DNA of 64,000 nucleotides from Streptomyces eurythermus (GTDB lineage Bacteria; Actinomycetota; Actinomycetes; Streptomycetales; Streptomycetaceae): positions 62,001 through 126,000 of the forward strand of contig NZ_BMSK01000013.1 of NCBI RefSeq assembly GCF_014649115.1, written 5' to 3'. The notes below the pieces were generated by a model. The model was not told where the DNA came from. It searched no databases and worked only from the letters and a program-made list of their open reading frames with translations. The stretch's first letter is position 1; the number at the start of each line of letters is the position of its first letter. Of this stretch, positions 52,949 through 61,536 are shown piece after piece. Made by a program: the position numbers and the translations under genes.

Positions 52949-54054
52949 CGGCCGCTCCTTTCGGCGATGCGGCACAGACGGTCCACGGCCTGTTCGAAGC
53001 CGCGGGTGAGGTCGTCGAAGACGGCCTGGACCGAGCGTTCGGAGGTCATCCGGCCGACGATCTGGCCGACGGGGGTGCCGAGCAGCGGTTCGACCTCGTA
53101 CTTCTGGATGCGGGAGACCGCCTCGGCCACCAGCAGCCCCTGCAACGGCATCGGCAGCGCGCCGGGCCCGGTCGGGTCGTCCCAGGCGTCGGTCCACGCG
53201 GTGCGCAGCTGGCGTGCGGGTTTTCCGGTCAGGGCGCGGGAGCGGACGGTGTCCCCGGACCCGGCGGCGAGCAGCTTGCGGGTCAGGGCAGGCGAATGGA
53301 GGTCGGCTTCTGTGGTGGTCAGCCATATGGAGCCCAGCCACACACCTTGGGCGCCGAGGGTGAGTGCCGCCGCCACCTGGGGGCCGCTGCCGATGCCTCC
53401 GGCGGCCAGGACGGGCAGCGGGTCGACGGCGTCGACGACCTCGGGGGTGAGGACCATGGTGGCGATCTCGCCGGTGTGCCCGCCGGCCTCGTAGCCCTGG
53501 GCCACGACGATGTCGATGCCCGCGTCCCGGTGCTTCACGGCGTGCCGGGCACTGCCGGCGAGGGCGGCGACCAGGAGGTCCCGGTCGTGGGCGCGCGCGA
53601 TGACATCGGCGGGCGGGGGGCCGAGGGCGCTGGCCAGCAGCCGGATCGGGTAGTCGAAGGCGACGGCGAGCTGGGTGCGGGCGACCTGTTCCATCCAGCC
53701 GGTGATGCGCCACCCGGAGGCCTCGCCCTCGGCCAGTCCGGGCACGCCGTGCGCGGCGAGGGTGTCGCGCACGAACCGCCGGTGCGCCTCGGGGATCATC
53801 GCCTCGACGTCGGCCTCCGTGACCCCCTCGACCTTCTTGGCGGGCATGACCACATCCAGCCCGTAGGGGCGGCCGTCGGCGTGCGCGTCGAGCCAGTCGA
53901 GGTCGCGTTCGAGGTCGTCGGGGGCGGTGTAGCGGACCGCGCCGAGCACGCCGAAGCCGCCGGCCCGGCTGATGGCCGCGGCGACGGCGGGGAACGGCGT
54001 GAAGCCGAAGGCGGCGTGCTCGATTCCCAGTTTCCTGCTCAGCTCCGTCTGCAT
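52945..54054 (-). CDS. Nitronate monooxygenase family (NMO/2-nitropropane dioxygenase-like) flavoprotein
   Basis: A 369-residue FMN-binding TIM-barrel protein. The typical opening MQTELSRKLGIEHAAFGFTPF, the segment GIDIVVAQGYEAGGHTGEIA with the catalytic His, and the phosphate loop VLAAGGIGSGPQVAAALTLGAQGVWLGS are present. Members oxidise alkyl nitronates or act as enoyl-reductase-like enzymes; in fatty-acid-type operons they are often found with FadD genes, and their true substrate is unknown. It is first in an operon with two acyl-CoA synthetases. A CTGA-N-GTCAG palindrome 44 bp upstream is probably its operator. Confidence 0.9.
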   Translation of the reverse strand: MQTELSRKLGIEHAAFGFTPFPAVAAAISRAGGFGVLGAVRYTAPDDLERDLDWLDAHADGRPYGLDVVMPAKKVEGVTEADVEAMIPEAHRRFVRDTLAAHGVPGLAEGEASGWRITGWMEQVARTQLAVAFDYPIRLLASALGPPPADVIARAHDRDLLVAALAGSARHAVKHRDAGIDIVVAQGYEAGGHTGEIATMVLTPEVVDAVDPLPVLAAGGIGSGPQVAAALTLGAQGVWLGSIWLTTTEADLHSPALTRKLLAAGSGDTVRSRALTGKPARQLRTAWTDAWDDPTGPGALPMPLQGLLVAEAVSRIQKYEVEPLLGTPVGQIVGRMTSERSVQAVFDDLTRGFEQAVDRLCRIAERSGR

Positions 54055-54097
54055 GGGCGCAGGATGGCGCAGCCGGCCGGAGGACGGAAGACCTTTC

Positions 54098-54112
54098 CTG
54101 ATACACCGTCAG
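54098..54112. promoter_or_regulatory. TetR-type palindrome before the monooxygenase operon
   Basis: CTGATACACCGTCAG, followed by AT, has near-perfect arms (CTGA / TCAG). Aligned to 45791-45807 the two share CTGA(C/T)A and GTCAGAT. It lies 44 bp before the monooxygenase start. Confidence 0.55.
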
Positions 54113-54137
54113 ATCATTGGGAGGGCCTCGCGCCCCG

Positions 54138-54201
54138 TTGACACGCCCCTCGCCCGACAGGAAAGTTTCACGGTGCGGGACGGGTCCGGAAAGATACTTT
54201 C
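54138..54201 (+). promoter_or_regulatory. Promoter and palindromic operator candidates of the secreted serine hydrolase
   Basis: TTGACA (54138-54143) is followed after 17 bp by GAAAGT, a weak -10, which is itself the start of the palindrome GAAAGTTTC (54161-54169). A second palindrome, GAAAG-ATA-CTTTC (54189-54201), lies 20 bp before the start codon. The AAAGTTTC core is shared with the glucosaminidase operator at 10560. LacI- or ROK-family sugar repressors bind such sites. Confidence 0.5.
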
Positions 54202-54220
54202 AGGCGGGAGGCCGCGGACG

Positions 54221-56011
54221 ATGACGGACGACCTGGCAGACGGAAGAGCGGGCGGGCCGACCCGCCGGCGGCTCGTCGTGGGCTCCCTGGCCGCGGGCGG
54301 CGCCCTGGCCCTCGGCGCGTTCCCGGCGGGCCCGGCCGCCGCCGCGCCCGCCGCGTCCGGCCGTCGCACCATCCTGCGGTACGGCTCGCCCGAGCGCGCC
54401 GGGCTGCTCCCCGAACAGCTGCGGCAACTCGTCGCGGACGCGGAGGCGTTCCTCGCCCCCTCCCCCCGGCACCCGTGGTACGCGGGCGCCGTCCTGCTCG
54501 CCGGGCGCGGTGGCACGGTGGCCCTGCACGAGCCGATCGGCATGGCGGTGCGCTATTCCGCGTACGACGAGAAGACCGACACCGGCATGGAGTTGCCGCC
54601 GGACCGGCAGCTGCCGATGACCCGGGACACCGTGTTCGACCTGGCCTCGGTCTCCAAGCTGTTCACCTCGCTCCTCGCCGTGCAGCAGATCGAGCGGGGC
54701 CCGCTGGACCTGGAGGGCACGGTCGCCTCGTATCTGCCGGACTTCGGCCGCGCGGGCAAGCAGCGGGTGACGATCCGTCACATCCTCACGCACACCTCCG
54801 GTCTGCGGGCGTGGCTGCCGCTGTACGCGGCGCCGTCCCACGAGGACAGGCTCCGGCTCATCTGGGACGAGGCACTCCTCACCCCGCCGGGTTCGGCGTA
54901 CCTGTACTCGGACCTGAACATGATCACGCTGGGGCTGGTCCTGGAGACGGTCACCGGCCGCCCGCTGGACACGCTGCTGCACGAGGAGGTCACCGGTCCG
55001 CTCGGCCTGGACGGCACCCGCTACCGCCCGCCCGCCTCCTGGAAGCCGCGGATCGCGGCCACGGAGGACGCCCGCAAGCCCTGGTCCGGGCTGGACCGCG
55101 GGCTGGTGTGGGGGGAGGTGCACGACGAGAACGCCTACAGCCTGGGCGGTGTCGCGGGCCACGCCGGGGTGTTCTCCCGCGCCTGGGACCTGGCGGTCCT
55201 CGGCCGGACCCTGCTCAACGGCGGCCGCTACGGCCGGAGCCGGATCCTGCGGCCGGAGTCGGTGGAGCTGATGTTCACCGACTTCAACACGGCCTTCCCC
55301 GGCGACGCGCACGGCCTCGGCTTCGAGCTGTACCAGCACTGGTACATGGGGGCGATGGCCACTCCGCGCACGGCCGGCCACACCGGCTTCACCGGCACCT
55401 CGCTCGTGCTGGACCCGACGACCGACTCGTTCCTGGTCGTGCTCGGCAACTCCGTGCACCCGGTGCGCACCTGGCGCTCCGGTTCCGCGCCCCGGGTGGC
55501 GGCCGGCAACCGGCTCGCCCGCGCGGTGCCGGTCCGTCCGGCCCGGGGCCGTACGGCGTGGTTCTCGGGCATGGCGAACGCCGCGGCCGCCACGCTCACG
55601 CTGCCAGCGCTGGACACCTCCGCGGGCGCGGCCCGGCTGCGCTGCGCCCTGTGGTGGGACACCGAACCCGGCGCCGACCAGCTGGTGCTGGAGTGCACCG
55701 CGGACGGCGGCGCCACCTGGCAGCCGGTTCCCTTCACCACCGCCCGGCCCGGCGCCGGCCCCGAGGAGCACCCGGCGGGCGCGGTCTCCGGCTGGTCGGG
55801 CCGCGTCTGGCACCGGGTGACGGCTCGGCTGCCGGCCGGCCCCGGCCTGGGGCTGCGCTGGCGGTACGGCACCGACGCGCGGTACGTCGGCCGGGGCGCT
55901 TACGTGGACGCGCTGCGCGTCGAGGCGGGCGGGGCGGTGCTGTTCGACGGGGCGCGCCCGGCGGACGCGGCGCGGATCAGGGCGGCGGGCTGGCAGCGTT
56001 CGGCCGACTGA
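54221..56011 (+). CDS. Secreted beta-lactamase-fold serine hydrolase
   Basis: A 596-residue protein exported probably by the Tat route: TRRRLVVGSLAAGGALALG at residues about 14-32 has twin-arginine-like basics before a hydrophobic helix. The class C beta-lactamase/esterase fold (about 60-430) has Ser-x-x-Lys in LASVSKLFTS, Tyr in YLYSDLNMITLG and the KTG-equivalent HTGFTGTSLV. The C-terminal about 160 residues form a beta-sandwich (FSGMANAAAATLTLPAL onward) that looks like an extra carbohydrate-binding or protease-associated module. It may be an esterase or peptidase acting on cell wall or glycans; a resistance role is not indicated. Its end overlaps the convergent oxidoreductase by 35 bp. 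Confidence 0.82.
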   Translation: MTDDLADGRAGGPTRRRLVVGSLAAGGALALGAFPAGPAAAAPAASGRRTILRYGSPERAGLLPEQLRQLVADAEAFLAPSPRHPWYAGAVLLAGRGGTVALHEPIGMAVRYSAYDEKTDTGMELPPDRQLPMTRDTVFDLASVSKLFTSLLAVQQIERGPLDLEGTVASYLPDFGRAGKQRVTIRHILTHTSGLRAWLPLYAAPSHEDRLRLIWDEALLTPPGSAYLYSDLNMITLGLVLETVTGRPLDTLLHEEVTGPLGLDGTRYRPPASWKPRIAATEDARKPWSGLDRGLVWGEVHDENAYSLGGVAGHAGVFSRAWDLAVLGRTLLNGGRYGRSRILRPESVELMFTDFNTAFPGDAHGLGFELYQHWYMGAMATPRTAGHTGFTGTSLVLDPTTDSFLVVLGNSVHPVRTWRSGSAPRVAAGNRLARAVPVRPARGRTAWFSGMANAAAATLTLPALDTSAGAARLRCALWWDTEPGADQLVLECTADGGATWQPVPFTTARPGAGPEEHPAGAVSGWSGRVWHRVTARLPAGPGLGLRWRYGTDARYVGRGAYVDALRVEAGGAVLFDGARPADAARIRAAGWQRSAD

Positions 56012-57584
56012 GCGGGGCGGGGCGGTCGCGTTCCAGTACCGCCATCGCCGCGTTGTGCCCCGGCACCCCGCTCACCCCGCCGCCGCGCACCGCGCCCGCC
56101 CCGCACAGCAGGACGTTCGCGTGCCGGGTCTCCACACCCCAACGGCCCGTCCCCTCCTCGGCGTAGGGCCAGGACAGGGCCCGGTGGAAGATGTGGCCGC
56201 CGGGCAGCCGGAGGTCCCGTTCCAGGTCCAGCGGGGTCTTCGCCTCGATGCAGGGGCGGCCGTCGGCGTCGGTGGCCAGGCAGTCGGCGAGCGGCTCGGC
56301 GAGATGGGTGTCGAGCTGGGCGAGGGTGGCCGCCAGCAGTTCCTCGCGGGCGGCGTCGTTGTCCCGGTCGAACAGCCGGGCCGGGGCGTGCAGTCCGAAC
56401 AGGGTGAGCGTGTGGCAGCCGCGCTCGGCGAGACGGGGGCCGAGGACGGTGGGGTCGGTCAGGGAGTGGCAGTAGATCTCCGACGGCGGGGTGGCCGGGA
56501 GCCGGCCGGCGGCGGCCTCGGCGTGGGCGGTGGCCAGTTGCCGGTAGCCCTCGGCGATGTGGAAGGTGCCGGCGAACGCCTCGCGGGGGTCGGCGTCGGG
56601 GTCGCGCAGCCGGGGCAGCCGGGTGAGCAGCATGTTCACCTTGAGCTGGGCGCCCTCGGCGGGCTCGGGCGCCGGGTCGCCGGTGAGCGCGGCGAGTTGG
56701 TGCGGGGCGGCGCCCACCAGGACGTACCGGGCGGCGGCGGTGCCCTCGCCGTCGGCCGTGCGGTAGGTGATCTCGGCGGTGTGTCCGTCGGTGTCGATCC
56801 GGACCGCCTCGTGCCCGGTGGCGATGCGCGCCCCCGCCGAGCGGGCCGCCGCGCCCAGCGCGTCGGTGAGCGCGCCCATGCCGCCGACGGGCACGTCCCA
56901 GGCGCCGGTGCCGCCGCCGATGACGTGGTAGAGGAAGCAGCGGTTCTGGACCAGGGTGGGGTCGTGGGCGTCGGCGAAGGTGCCGATGAGGGCGTCGGTG
57001 AGGACGATGCCGCGGACCAGGTCGTCGGTGAACGTCTCCTCGATGGCGACGCCGACCGGCTCCTCGAACAGGGCCCGCCAGGCGGCCTCGTCGTCGACGC
57101 GGCGGCGCAACTCCTCACGGCCGGGCAGCGGTTCGGTGAGCGTGGGGAAGACGCGCCGGGCGACGTGGCCCGTCATGCCGTAGAACCGCCGCCAGGCGGT
57201 GTACTCGCGGTCGCCGCCGGTCAGCCGGGCGAACGCCTCCCGGGTGCGCTGCTCGCCCCCGCCGACGAGCAGGCCCGTGGGCCGGCCCGCCCGCTGTACC
57301 GGGGTGTACGAGGAGATGGTGCGCGGGCGGACGCGGAAGTCCAGCCCGAGATCGCGCACGATCTTTTGTGGCAGCAGGCTGACCAGGTAGGAGTACCGGG
57401 ACAGCCGGGCGTCGACACCGGCGAACGGGCGGGTGGAGACGGCGGCGCCGCCGGTGTGGTCCAGCCGTTCCAGCACCAGCACGGAGCGGCCGGCCCGGGC
57501 CAGGTAGGCGGCGGCGACCAGGCCGTTGTGGCCACCGCCGACGATCACGGCGTCATACGCGCGGGTCGGCTCGTTCGCGGACAT
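55977..57584 (-). CDS. Phytoene-desaturase-like FAD-dependent oxidoreductase
   Basis: A 535-residue cytoplasmic FAD-dependent oxidoreductase of the CrtI/phytoene-dehydrogenase-related group. The N-terminal dinucleotide motif is AVIVGGGHNGLVAAAYLARAG with VLVLERLDHTGGAA next to it, the long middle has HVIGGGTGAWDVPVGGMGALTDALG, and the end AGAVRGGGVSGVPGHNAAMAVL closes the FAD site. No carotenoid synthesis genes are near, and members of this NAD(P)/FAD group often act on other isoprenoids or unknown lipids. The ATG at 57584 has GAAGGA just upstream and matches the domain start. It converges with the serine hydrolase. Confidence 0.85.
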   Translation of the reverse strand: MSANEPTRAYDAVIVGGGHNGLVAAAYLARAGRSVLVLERLDHTGGAAVSTRPFAGVDARLSRYSYLVSLLPQKIVRDLGLDFRVRPRTISSYTPVQRAGRPTGLLVGGGEQRTREAFARLTGGDREYTAWRRFYGMTGHVARRVFPTLTEPLPGREELRRRVDDEAAWRALFEEPVGVAIEETFTDDLVRGIVLTDALIGTFADAHDPTLVQNRCFLYHVIGGGTGAWDVPVGGMGALTDALGAAARSAGARIATGHEAVRIDTDGHTAEITYRTADGEGTAAARYVLVGAAPHQLAALTGDPAPEPAEGAQLKVNMLLTRLPRLRDPDADPREAFAGTFHIAEGYRQLATAHAEAAAGRLPATPPSEIYCHSLTDPTVLGPRLAERGCHTLTLFGLHAPARLFDRDNDAAREELLAATLAQLDTHLAEPLADCLATDADGRPCIEAKTPLDLERDLRLPGGHIFHRALSWPYAEEGTGRWGVETRHANVLLCGAGAVRGGGVSGVPGHNAAMAVLERDRPAPLSRPNAASPPP

Positions 57585-57801
57585 GGTCCTTCGTAGCACG
57601 CGCTGATCCACGAGGGCCAGAGCCGGCCCCCGCCCGGATGCCGCCGGGCGGCTCACGGCCGGCCCGCCTCCGGTACCGGACATGATCCGGTCCGGCCGGC
57701 GGCCGGAGGCCGATCACGGCCGGAGTTCGCCGGGGACCGCACCCCGGGCCGGTCAGGACCGGAGGCCACCGGCCCGGCCCGGCTCCAAGGCCACCGGCCG
57801 G

Positions 57802-58668
57802 TCAGGGCCCGAGCTTCTCCGGGGCCGGACGGGCGTCGGGGCCGAGGCGGGCCATGGCGCGCAGGATGTGCTTCGGGGGGAGCTGCCAGCGCACACGGGC
57901 GGGTATCGCGCGCAGCACGGCGCCCGTGGCGCGCAGACTCCGGGTGACGGCGGCGGGCGCGGGGGCGGGCCTGCCGTACAGCTCGTGGGCGTACGCGGGC
58001 AGGGACGCGTATGCCAGGTGTGCCACCCACCGCCACAGCACCTCCCGCGCCGGGACCAGGAGCGGGTGGGCCGGCGGGCGGCGCAGGAAGTCGTCCACCT
58101 CGCGGGCTTCCGGGCCGGCGGCGAGTTCCGGCCGTACCTTCCCGAAGTAGGCGGCGAGTTGGGCGCGGCTCGCCGGTACCGTCTCCGGGTCGAGCCCCAC
58201 CAGGCGGGCGCCGGCCCGGTGTTCGGCCACGTACCGGTCGGCCTGGGCGTCGGTGAGCGGGAAGCCCGAGCGGCGCAGGACGTGCAGATAGGAGTCGATC
58301 TCCGCGCAGTGCACCCACAGCAGCAGCGCGGGCTCGTCGAGGCCGTACCGTTCGCCGGTGTCCGGGTCGGTCGCCGTCAGCCTGGCGTGGATCCCGCGCA
58401 CCCGGGCCCCGGCCCGCTCGGCGGCCTCGGTGGTGCCGTACGTCGTCGTCCCCACGAAGTTCGCGGTCCGCCGCAGCCGCCCCCAGGCGTCCCGCCGGAA
58501 GTCGGAGTTCTGCGTCACCCCCCGCACCGCCCGCGGATGCAGCGCCTGGAGATACAGCGCCCGCACCCCCGCGACCCACATCATGGGGTCGCCGTGCATC
58601 TGCCAGGTCACCGAGCCGGGCGTGAACAGCCCGGGATCGCCCGTGCCCGCGGGCGTGGCCACGGCCAT
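57802..58668 (-). CDS. MpaB-family (DUF2236) oxygenase-like protein
   Basis: A 288-residue helical protein of the MpaB/DUF2236 family, related to the latex-clearing oxygenase-like proteins. The conserved signature WQMHGDPMMWVAGVRALYLQALHPRAV and the later GTTTYGTTEAAERAGARVRGIH, LLWVHCAEIDSYLHV are all present; conserved His residues (QMHGD, ALHP, WVHCAE) may bind heme or another cofactor. Members occur near isoprenoid or polyketide genes and are thought to oxidise lipids. The ATG at 58668 has GAGGGGA upstream; the longer reading is not conserved. It is codirectional with the phytoene-desaturase-like gene 217 bp downstream. Confidence 0.85.
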   Translation of the reverse strand: MAVATPAGTGDPGLFTPGSVTWQMHGDPMMWVAGVRALYLQALHPRAVRGVTQNSDFRRDAWGRLRRTANFVGTTTYGTTEAAERAGARVRGIHARLTATDPDTGERYGLDEPALLLWVHCAEIDSYLHVLRRSGFPLTDAQADRYVAEHRAGARLVGLDPETVPASRAQLAAYFGKVRPELAAGPEAREVDDFLRRPPAHPLLVPAREVLWRWVAHLAYASLPAYAHELYGRPAPAPAAVTRSLRATGAVLRAIPARVRWQLPPKHILRAMARLGPDARPAPEKLGP

Positions 58669-58859
58669 CGCACGTCCCCTCTCGTCGGTCCGTCGGCGCC
58701 ACCGCTGGAACGTTTCCGGTGGTCCGCGCCGCCCGGAGCCGCACAGCGCGGACTGTCGCCTCATTCTCCCAGGTCCTCCGCGGGGATGGGCGCGTCGAAC
58801 ACATCAACGACGAATTCCGGGTTCCGTCGGCCTCGAACGCCTCCGGTGCCGGCCCGGGT

Positions 58860-60038
58860 CTAACGCCGCACCCTCGGCATTCCCAGGCCCAGCCAGGAGA
58901 TGATCTCGCGTTGGATTTCGTTGGTGCCGCCGCCGAAGGTGAAGATGACCGCGGAGCGGTAGCCGCGTTCCAGTTCGCCGTGGAGGACGGCGCCGGCCGA
59001 GCCCTCCTTCAGGGGGCCGGCCGCGGCGAGGATCTCCATGAGCCAGGCGTAGGCGTCCCGGCGGGCCTCGGAGCCGTAGACCTTGACCGCGGAGGCGTCC
59101 TGCGGGGTGAGGGTGCCGTCCTGGACGGCCGTGACCATCTGCCAGTTGAGGAGTTTGAGCGCGTCGAGCCGGCTGTGGGTGCGCGCGAGCAGCCGGCGCA
59201 CCCAGGGCAGGTCGGCGACCCGGCGGCCGTCGGCGAGCTTGGTCTGCCGCGCCCAGCGCCGTACGTCGTGCAGCGCGCGGATCGCCATGGTGCCGTGCGC
59301 GGCGAGGGTGACGCGTTCGTGGTTGAGCTGGTTGGTGATCAGCCGCCAGCCCTCGTTCTCCGCGCCGACGCGGCGGGAGACGGGGACGCGGACGTTCTCG
59401 TAGTGGCTCGCGGTGGTGTCGTGGGAGGCGAGGGTGCGGATCAGGGTGCAGGAGTAGCCGGGGTCGGACGTCGGCACCAGCAGCATGGTGATGCCTTTGT
59501 GCGGCGGCGCCCCGGGGTCGGTGCGCACGGCCAGCCACACCCAGTCCGCGGTGTCGCCGTTCGTCGTCCAGATCTTCTGCCCGTTGACGACGTACTCGTC
59601 TCCCTCGCGTACGGCCCTGGTCCTCAGCGACGCCAGGTCGGTACCGGCGCCGGGCTCGCTGTAGCCGATCGCGAAGTCGATCTCGCCGGAGAGGACGCGG
59701 GGCAGGAAGTACGCCTTCTGCTCGTCGGTGCCGTACCGCATGATCGTCGGTCCGACCGTGTTCAGCGCCATCAGCGGCAGCGGCACGCCGGCCTGCGCGG
59801 CCTCGTCGAAGAAGACGAACTGCTCCATCGCCGTCATCCCGCGCCCGCCGTACTCCTCGGGCCAGCCGACGCCGAGCCATCCGTCCGCGCCGAGCCGGCG
59901 GATGGTGGCGCGGTAGAACCGCTTCTGCTCGGCCGGGTCGGTGTACCGGGCGTAGGCGTTGTCCGGGACCAGCTCGGCGAAGTAGGCCCGCAGTTCGGTG
60001 CGCAGCCGCTGCTGCTCGGGCGTGTGGTCGAGGTGCAC
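58860..60038 (-). CDS. Acyl-CoA dehydrogenase
   Basis: A 392-residue FAD enzyme that introduces an alpha-beta double bond into an acyl-CoA. It starts VHLDHTPEQQRLRTELRAYF; the flavin site has IGYSEPGAGTDLASL and WTTNGDTADW, and the C-terminal signature is FTFGGGTNEIQREIISWLGLGMP. The usual catalytic Glu in the short-chain group is not obvious before the last helix, which is common in FadE-type heterotetrameric enzymes. GTG start with GGAGG 5 bases upstream; a longer reading lacks conservation. A perfect KstR-type box lies 45 bp upstream, which suggests membership of the same regulon as the crotonase/thiolase operon. Confidence 0.92.
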   Translation of the reverse strand: MHLDHTPEQQRLRTELRAYFAELVPDNAYARYTDPAEQKRFYRATIRRLGADGWLGVGWPEEYGGRGMTAMEQFVFFDEAAQAGVPLPLMALNTVGPTIMRYGTDEQKAYFLPRVLSGEIDFAIGYSEPGAGTDLASLRTRAVREGDEYVVNGQKIWTTNGDTADWVWLAVRTDPGAPPHKGITMLLVPTSDPGYSCTLIRTLASHDTTASHYENVRVPVSRRVGAENEGWRLITNQLNHERVTLAAHGTMAIRALHDVRRWARQTKLADGRRVADLPWVRRLLARTHSRLDALKLLNWQMVTAVQDGTLTPQDASAVKVYGSEARRDAYAWLMEILAAAGPLKEGSAGAVLHGELERGYRSAVIFTFGGGTNEIQREIISWLGLGMPRVRR

Positions 60039-60082
60039 GGCGCCTCCAGGCTCCCCAAGGGCGGTCCTGACGGCGCACACCG

Positions 60083-60096
60083 TAGAACGTGTTCCA
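60083..60096. promoter_or_regulatory. KstR-type box upstream of the acyl-CoA dehydrogenase
   Basis: TAGAACGTGTTCCA matches the KstR consensus TNNAACNNGTTNNA at every defined base and is close to a perfect palindrome. It is 45 bp before the dehydrogenase start codon, a typical position for repression. Confidence 0.6.
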
Positions 60097-60161
60097 GAAA
60101 TTGGGAATGGCGGGGCCCGGGGATTTCACCCACGGGCCCGCGGCCGGTCGGGGTACGGTGC

Positions 60162-60533
60162 TCAGCCGAGCAGTTCCAGGAAGTCCGCGCAGGCGTCGGC
60201 GCAGGCCCGGCAGCTGGCCGCGGCCGACTCGGCGCCGGGATGCCCGTCGAAGGCCCGGGCGCATTCCAGGCAGACCGAGCGGCACCAGTCCACCCGGGCC
60301 CGGATGCCCTCCTCGTCCTGCTGGTTCTCCTCGCTCAGCACCCGGCAGGTGGCGTCGCACGCCTCGGCGCACATGATGCCCAGCCGGCGCACGCGCTCCT
60401 GGTCCTCGCTCCCGTCCGGGTCGACCAGGCTCGCGCGCACGGCACAGGCCCGGGCGCACTCGGTGCACGCCTGGGCACAGGTGAAACGGTCCTCGAGGAA
60501 CCGGTACAGCTGCTGGGAAGTCGGCGATGTCAC
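60162..60533 (-). CDS. Four-helix-bundle copper-binding protein (Csp/DUF326-like)
   Basis: A 123-residue protein of the copper storage protein family, in which four long helices line a core with Cys thiolates that hold many Cu(I) ions. I count 13 Cys, in helical spacing: FTCAQACTECARACAV, IMCAEACDATCR, WCRSVCLECA and SCRACADACAD. There is no signal peptide, so it is the cytoplasmic Csp3-like type rather than the exported Csp1 type. It is divergent from the small membrane protein gene at 60689. The GTG at 60533 is chosen by domain position; the ribosome site is weak and a longer N-terminus is possible. Confidence 0.88.
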   Translation of the reverse strand: MTSPTSQQLYRFLEDRFTCAQACTECARACAVRASLVDPDGSEDQERVRRLGIMCAEACDATCRVLSEENQQDEEGIRARVDWCRSVCLECARAFDGHPGAESAAASCRACADACADFLELLG

Positions 60534-60688
60534 GTCGGCCGGGTAGCCGGGGCGGGCGGGCACAAACCACTGCCCGGGGGCGCGCGGTCGGCCATCGTTC
60601 GCGCGCACCCCCACCTCACCCCCGCCCTCACCATCACTGACCCGCAGTGTCCGGATTTGCACCGTTATGGGATGGGTATCCCTGTTCT

Positions 60689-61054
60689 ATGAACATCGCA
60701 TCGATGCAGCTGGCCGCGCCTAGTGGCCTCATGAGCCTCGTACTGTTCCTCGTGGCCGTGGCCGTGCTCGCACTGCTCGGCGGCGGCTTCTGGATGACCT
60801 CCCGCGTCCGCTACCGCGAATCCCCGCGCCCGCGCCCCGAGGAACAGCCCAAGATGCCGCCGGGCGGACCGGTGCGCGAGGTCCGGCAGAACAGGGAGTC
60901 CGCGGAGATACCCCGGATCTCCAAGGGCGAACGCCCGCTCACCCCGTACGACCTGTCCAACATGGACAGCCGGCCGAGCGCGTCCAAGGAGCGCCCGCGC
61001 TGGAGCAAGGGCTCCAGCGGCTCGTTCGGCGGGGGCGGACTGGGGGCCCACTGA
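60689..61054 (+). CDS. Small single-span membrane protein (DUF6479-like)
   Basis: A 121-residue protein with one hydrophobic helix (GLMSLVLFLVAVAVLALLGGG, roughly 13-33) near its N-terminus and a long, charged, Pro-rich cytoplasmic tail containing RPRPEEQPKMPPGGPVREVR, RPLTPYDLSN and a glycine-rich end FGGGGLG. This layout with PEEQPxxPPGGPVRE is that of the DUF6479 family of Streptomyces. The function is unknown. The ATG at 60689 has no good ribosome site. It may form part of a stress or cell-envelope response with the divergent copper protein, but that is only positional. Confidence 0.65.
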   Translation: MNIASMQLAAPSGLMSLVLFLVAVAVLALLGGGFWMTSRVRYRESPRPRPEEQPKMPPGGPVREVRQNRESAEIPRISKGERPLTPYDLSNMDSRPSASKERPRWSKGSSGSFGGGGLGAH

Positions 61055-61254
61055 GCCGCATACCGGCACCGCCCACACCGTCACCGTCCACTCGTACGCC
61101 CTGACCGCTCCTACGCCCTCACCGCCGCGCGCACCGTCGAAACGGCCCGCGCCGGACCGCCGGACGCCCCCGGGACGCGGAGGCATCCCGGGGGCGCCGA
61201 GCGGCCGACGCGGGCCGTGCCGTGCGTGTGCGGCGGCCTGCGTGGACCGTGCGA

Positions 61255-61449
61255 TCAGGGGTGATCCGGCTGTTGTGCCGGAGGCACTCCGCCGCCCTCT
61301 CCCCCGCCCTTGCCGCCCTTGTCCGAGCCGTGCGGGCGGGCGCCCGAGGCGCGCTCGGCCTGCTGGCGGGCCTTCAGCTTGCCGCTGTCCTGCGGGGTGG
61401 CGCCTCCCTTGTCACTGCGCCGCTGTTCGGGCTGCTGCGGATTGGACAT
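61255..61449 (-). CDS. Small polar disordered protein
   Basis: A 64-residue protein made almost wholly of polar residues, Gly, Pro, Lys and Gln (MSNPQQPEQRRSDKGG and GSDKGGKGGGEGGGV), predicted to be disordered and hydrophilin-like. A strong GGAGGGAGG ribosome site about 8 bases before the ATG supports that it is translated, and it lies 87 bp downstream of the STAS-ANTAR-GAF regulator gene in the same direction. Function not known; a protective role in desiccation or osmotic stress would suit the composition. Confidence 0.55.
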   Translation of the reverse strand: MSNPQQPEQRRSDKGGATPQDSGKLKARQQAERASGARPHGSDKGGKGGGEGGGVPPAQQPDHP

Positions 61450-61536
61450 GCGCCGGCCTCCCTCCGGGTGGTACGGGTACGTGCCCGGTCCGGGTTCCCA
61501 GGCCCGGGCCGGTGACGCACACCGGGACGCACCGGG

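Noticed and set aside
45906..54054. Acyl-CoA synthetases and PaaK as a natural-product cluster
   Set aside because: No polyketide or peptide synthase is present; thiolase-like, crotonase and dehydrogenase genes fit CoA-dependent catabolism better.
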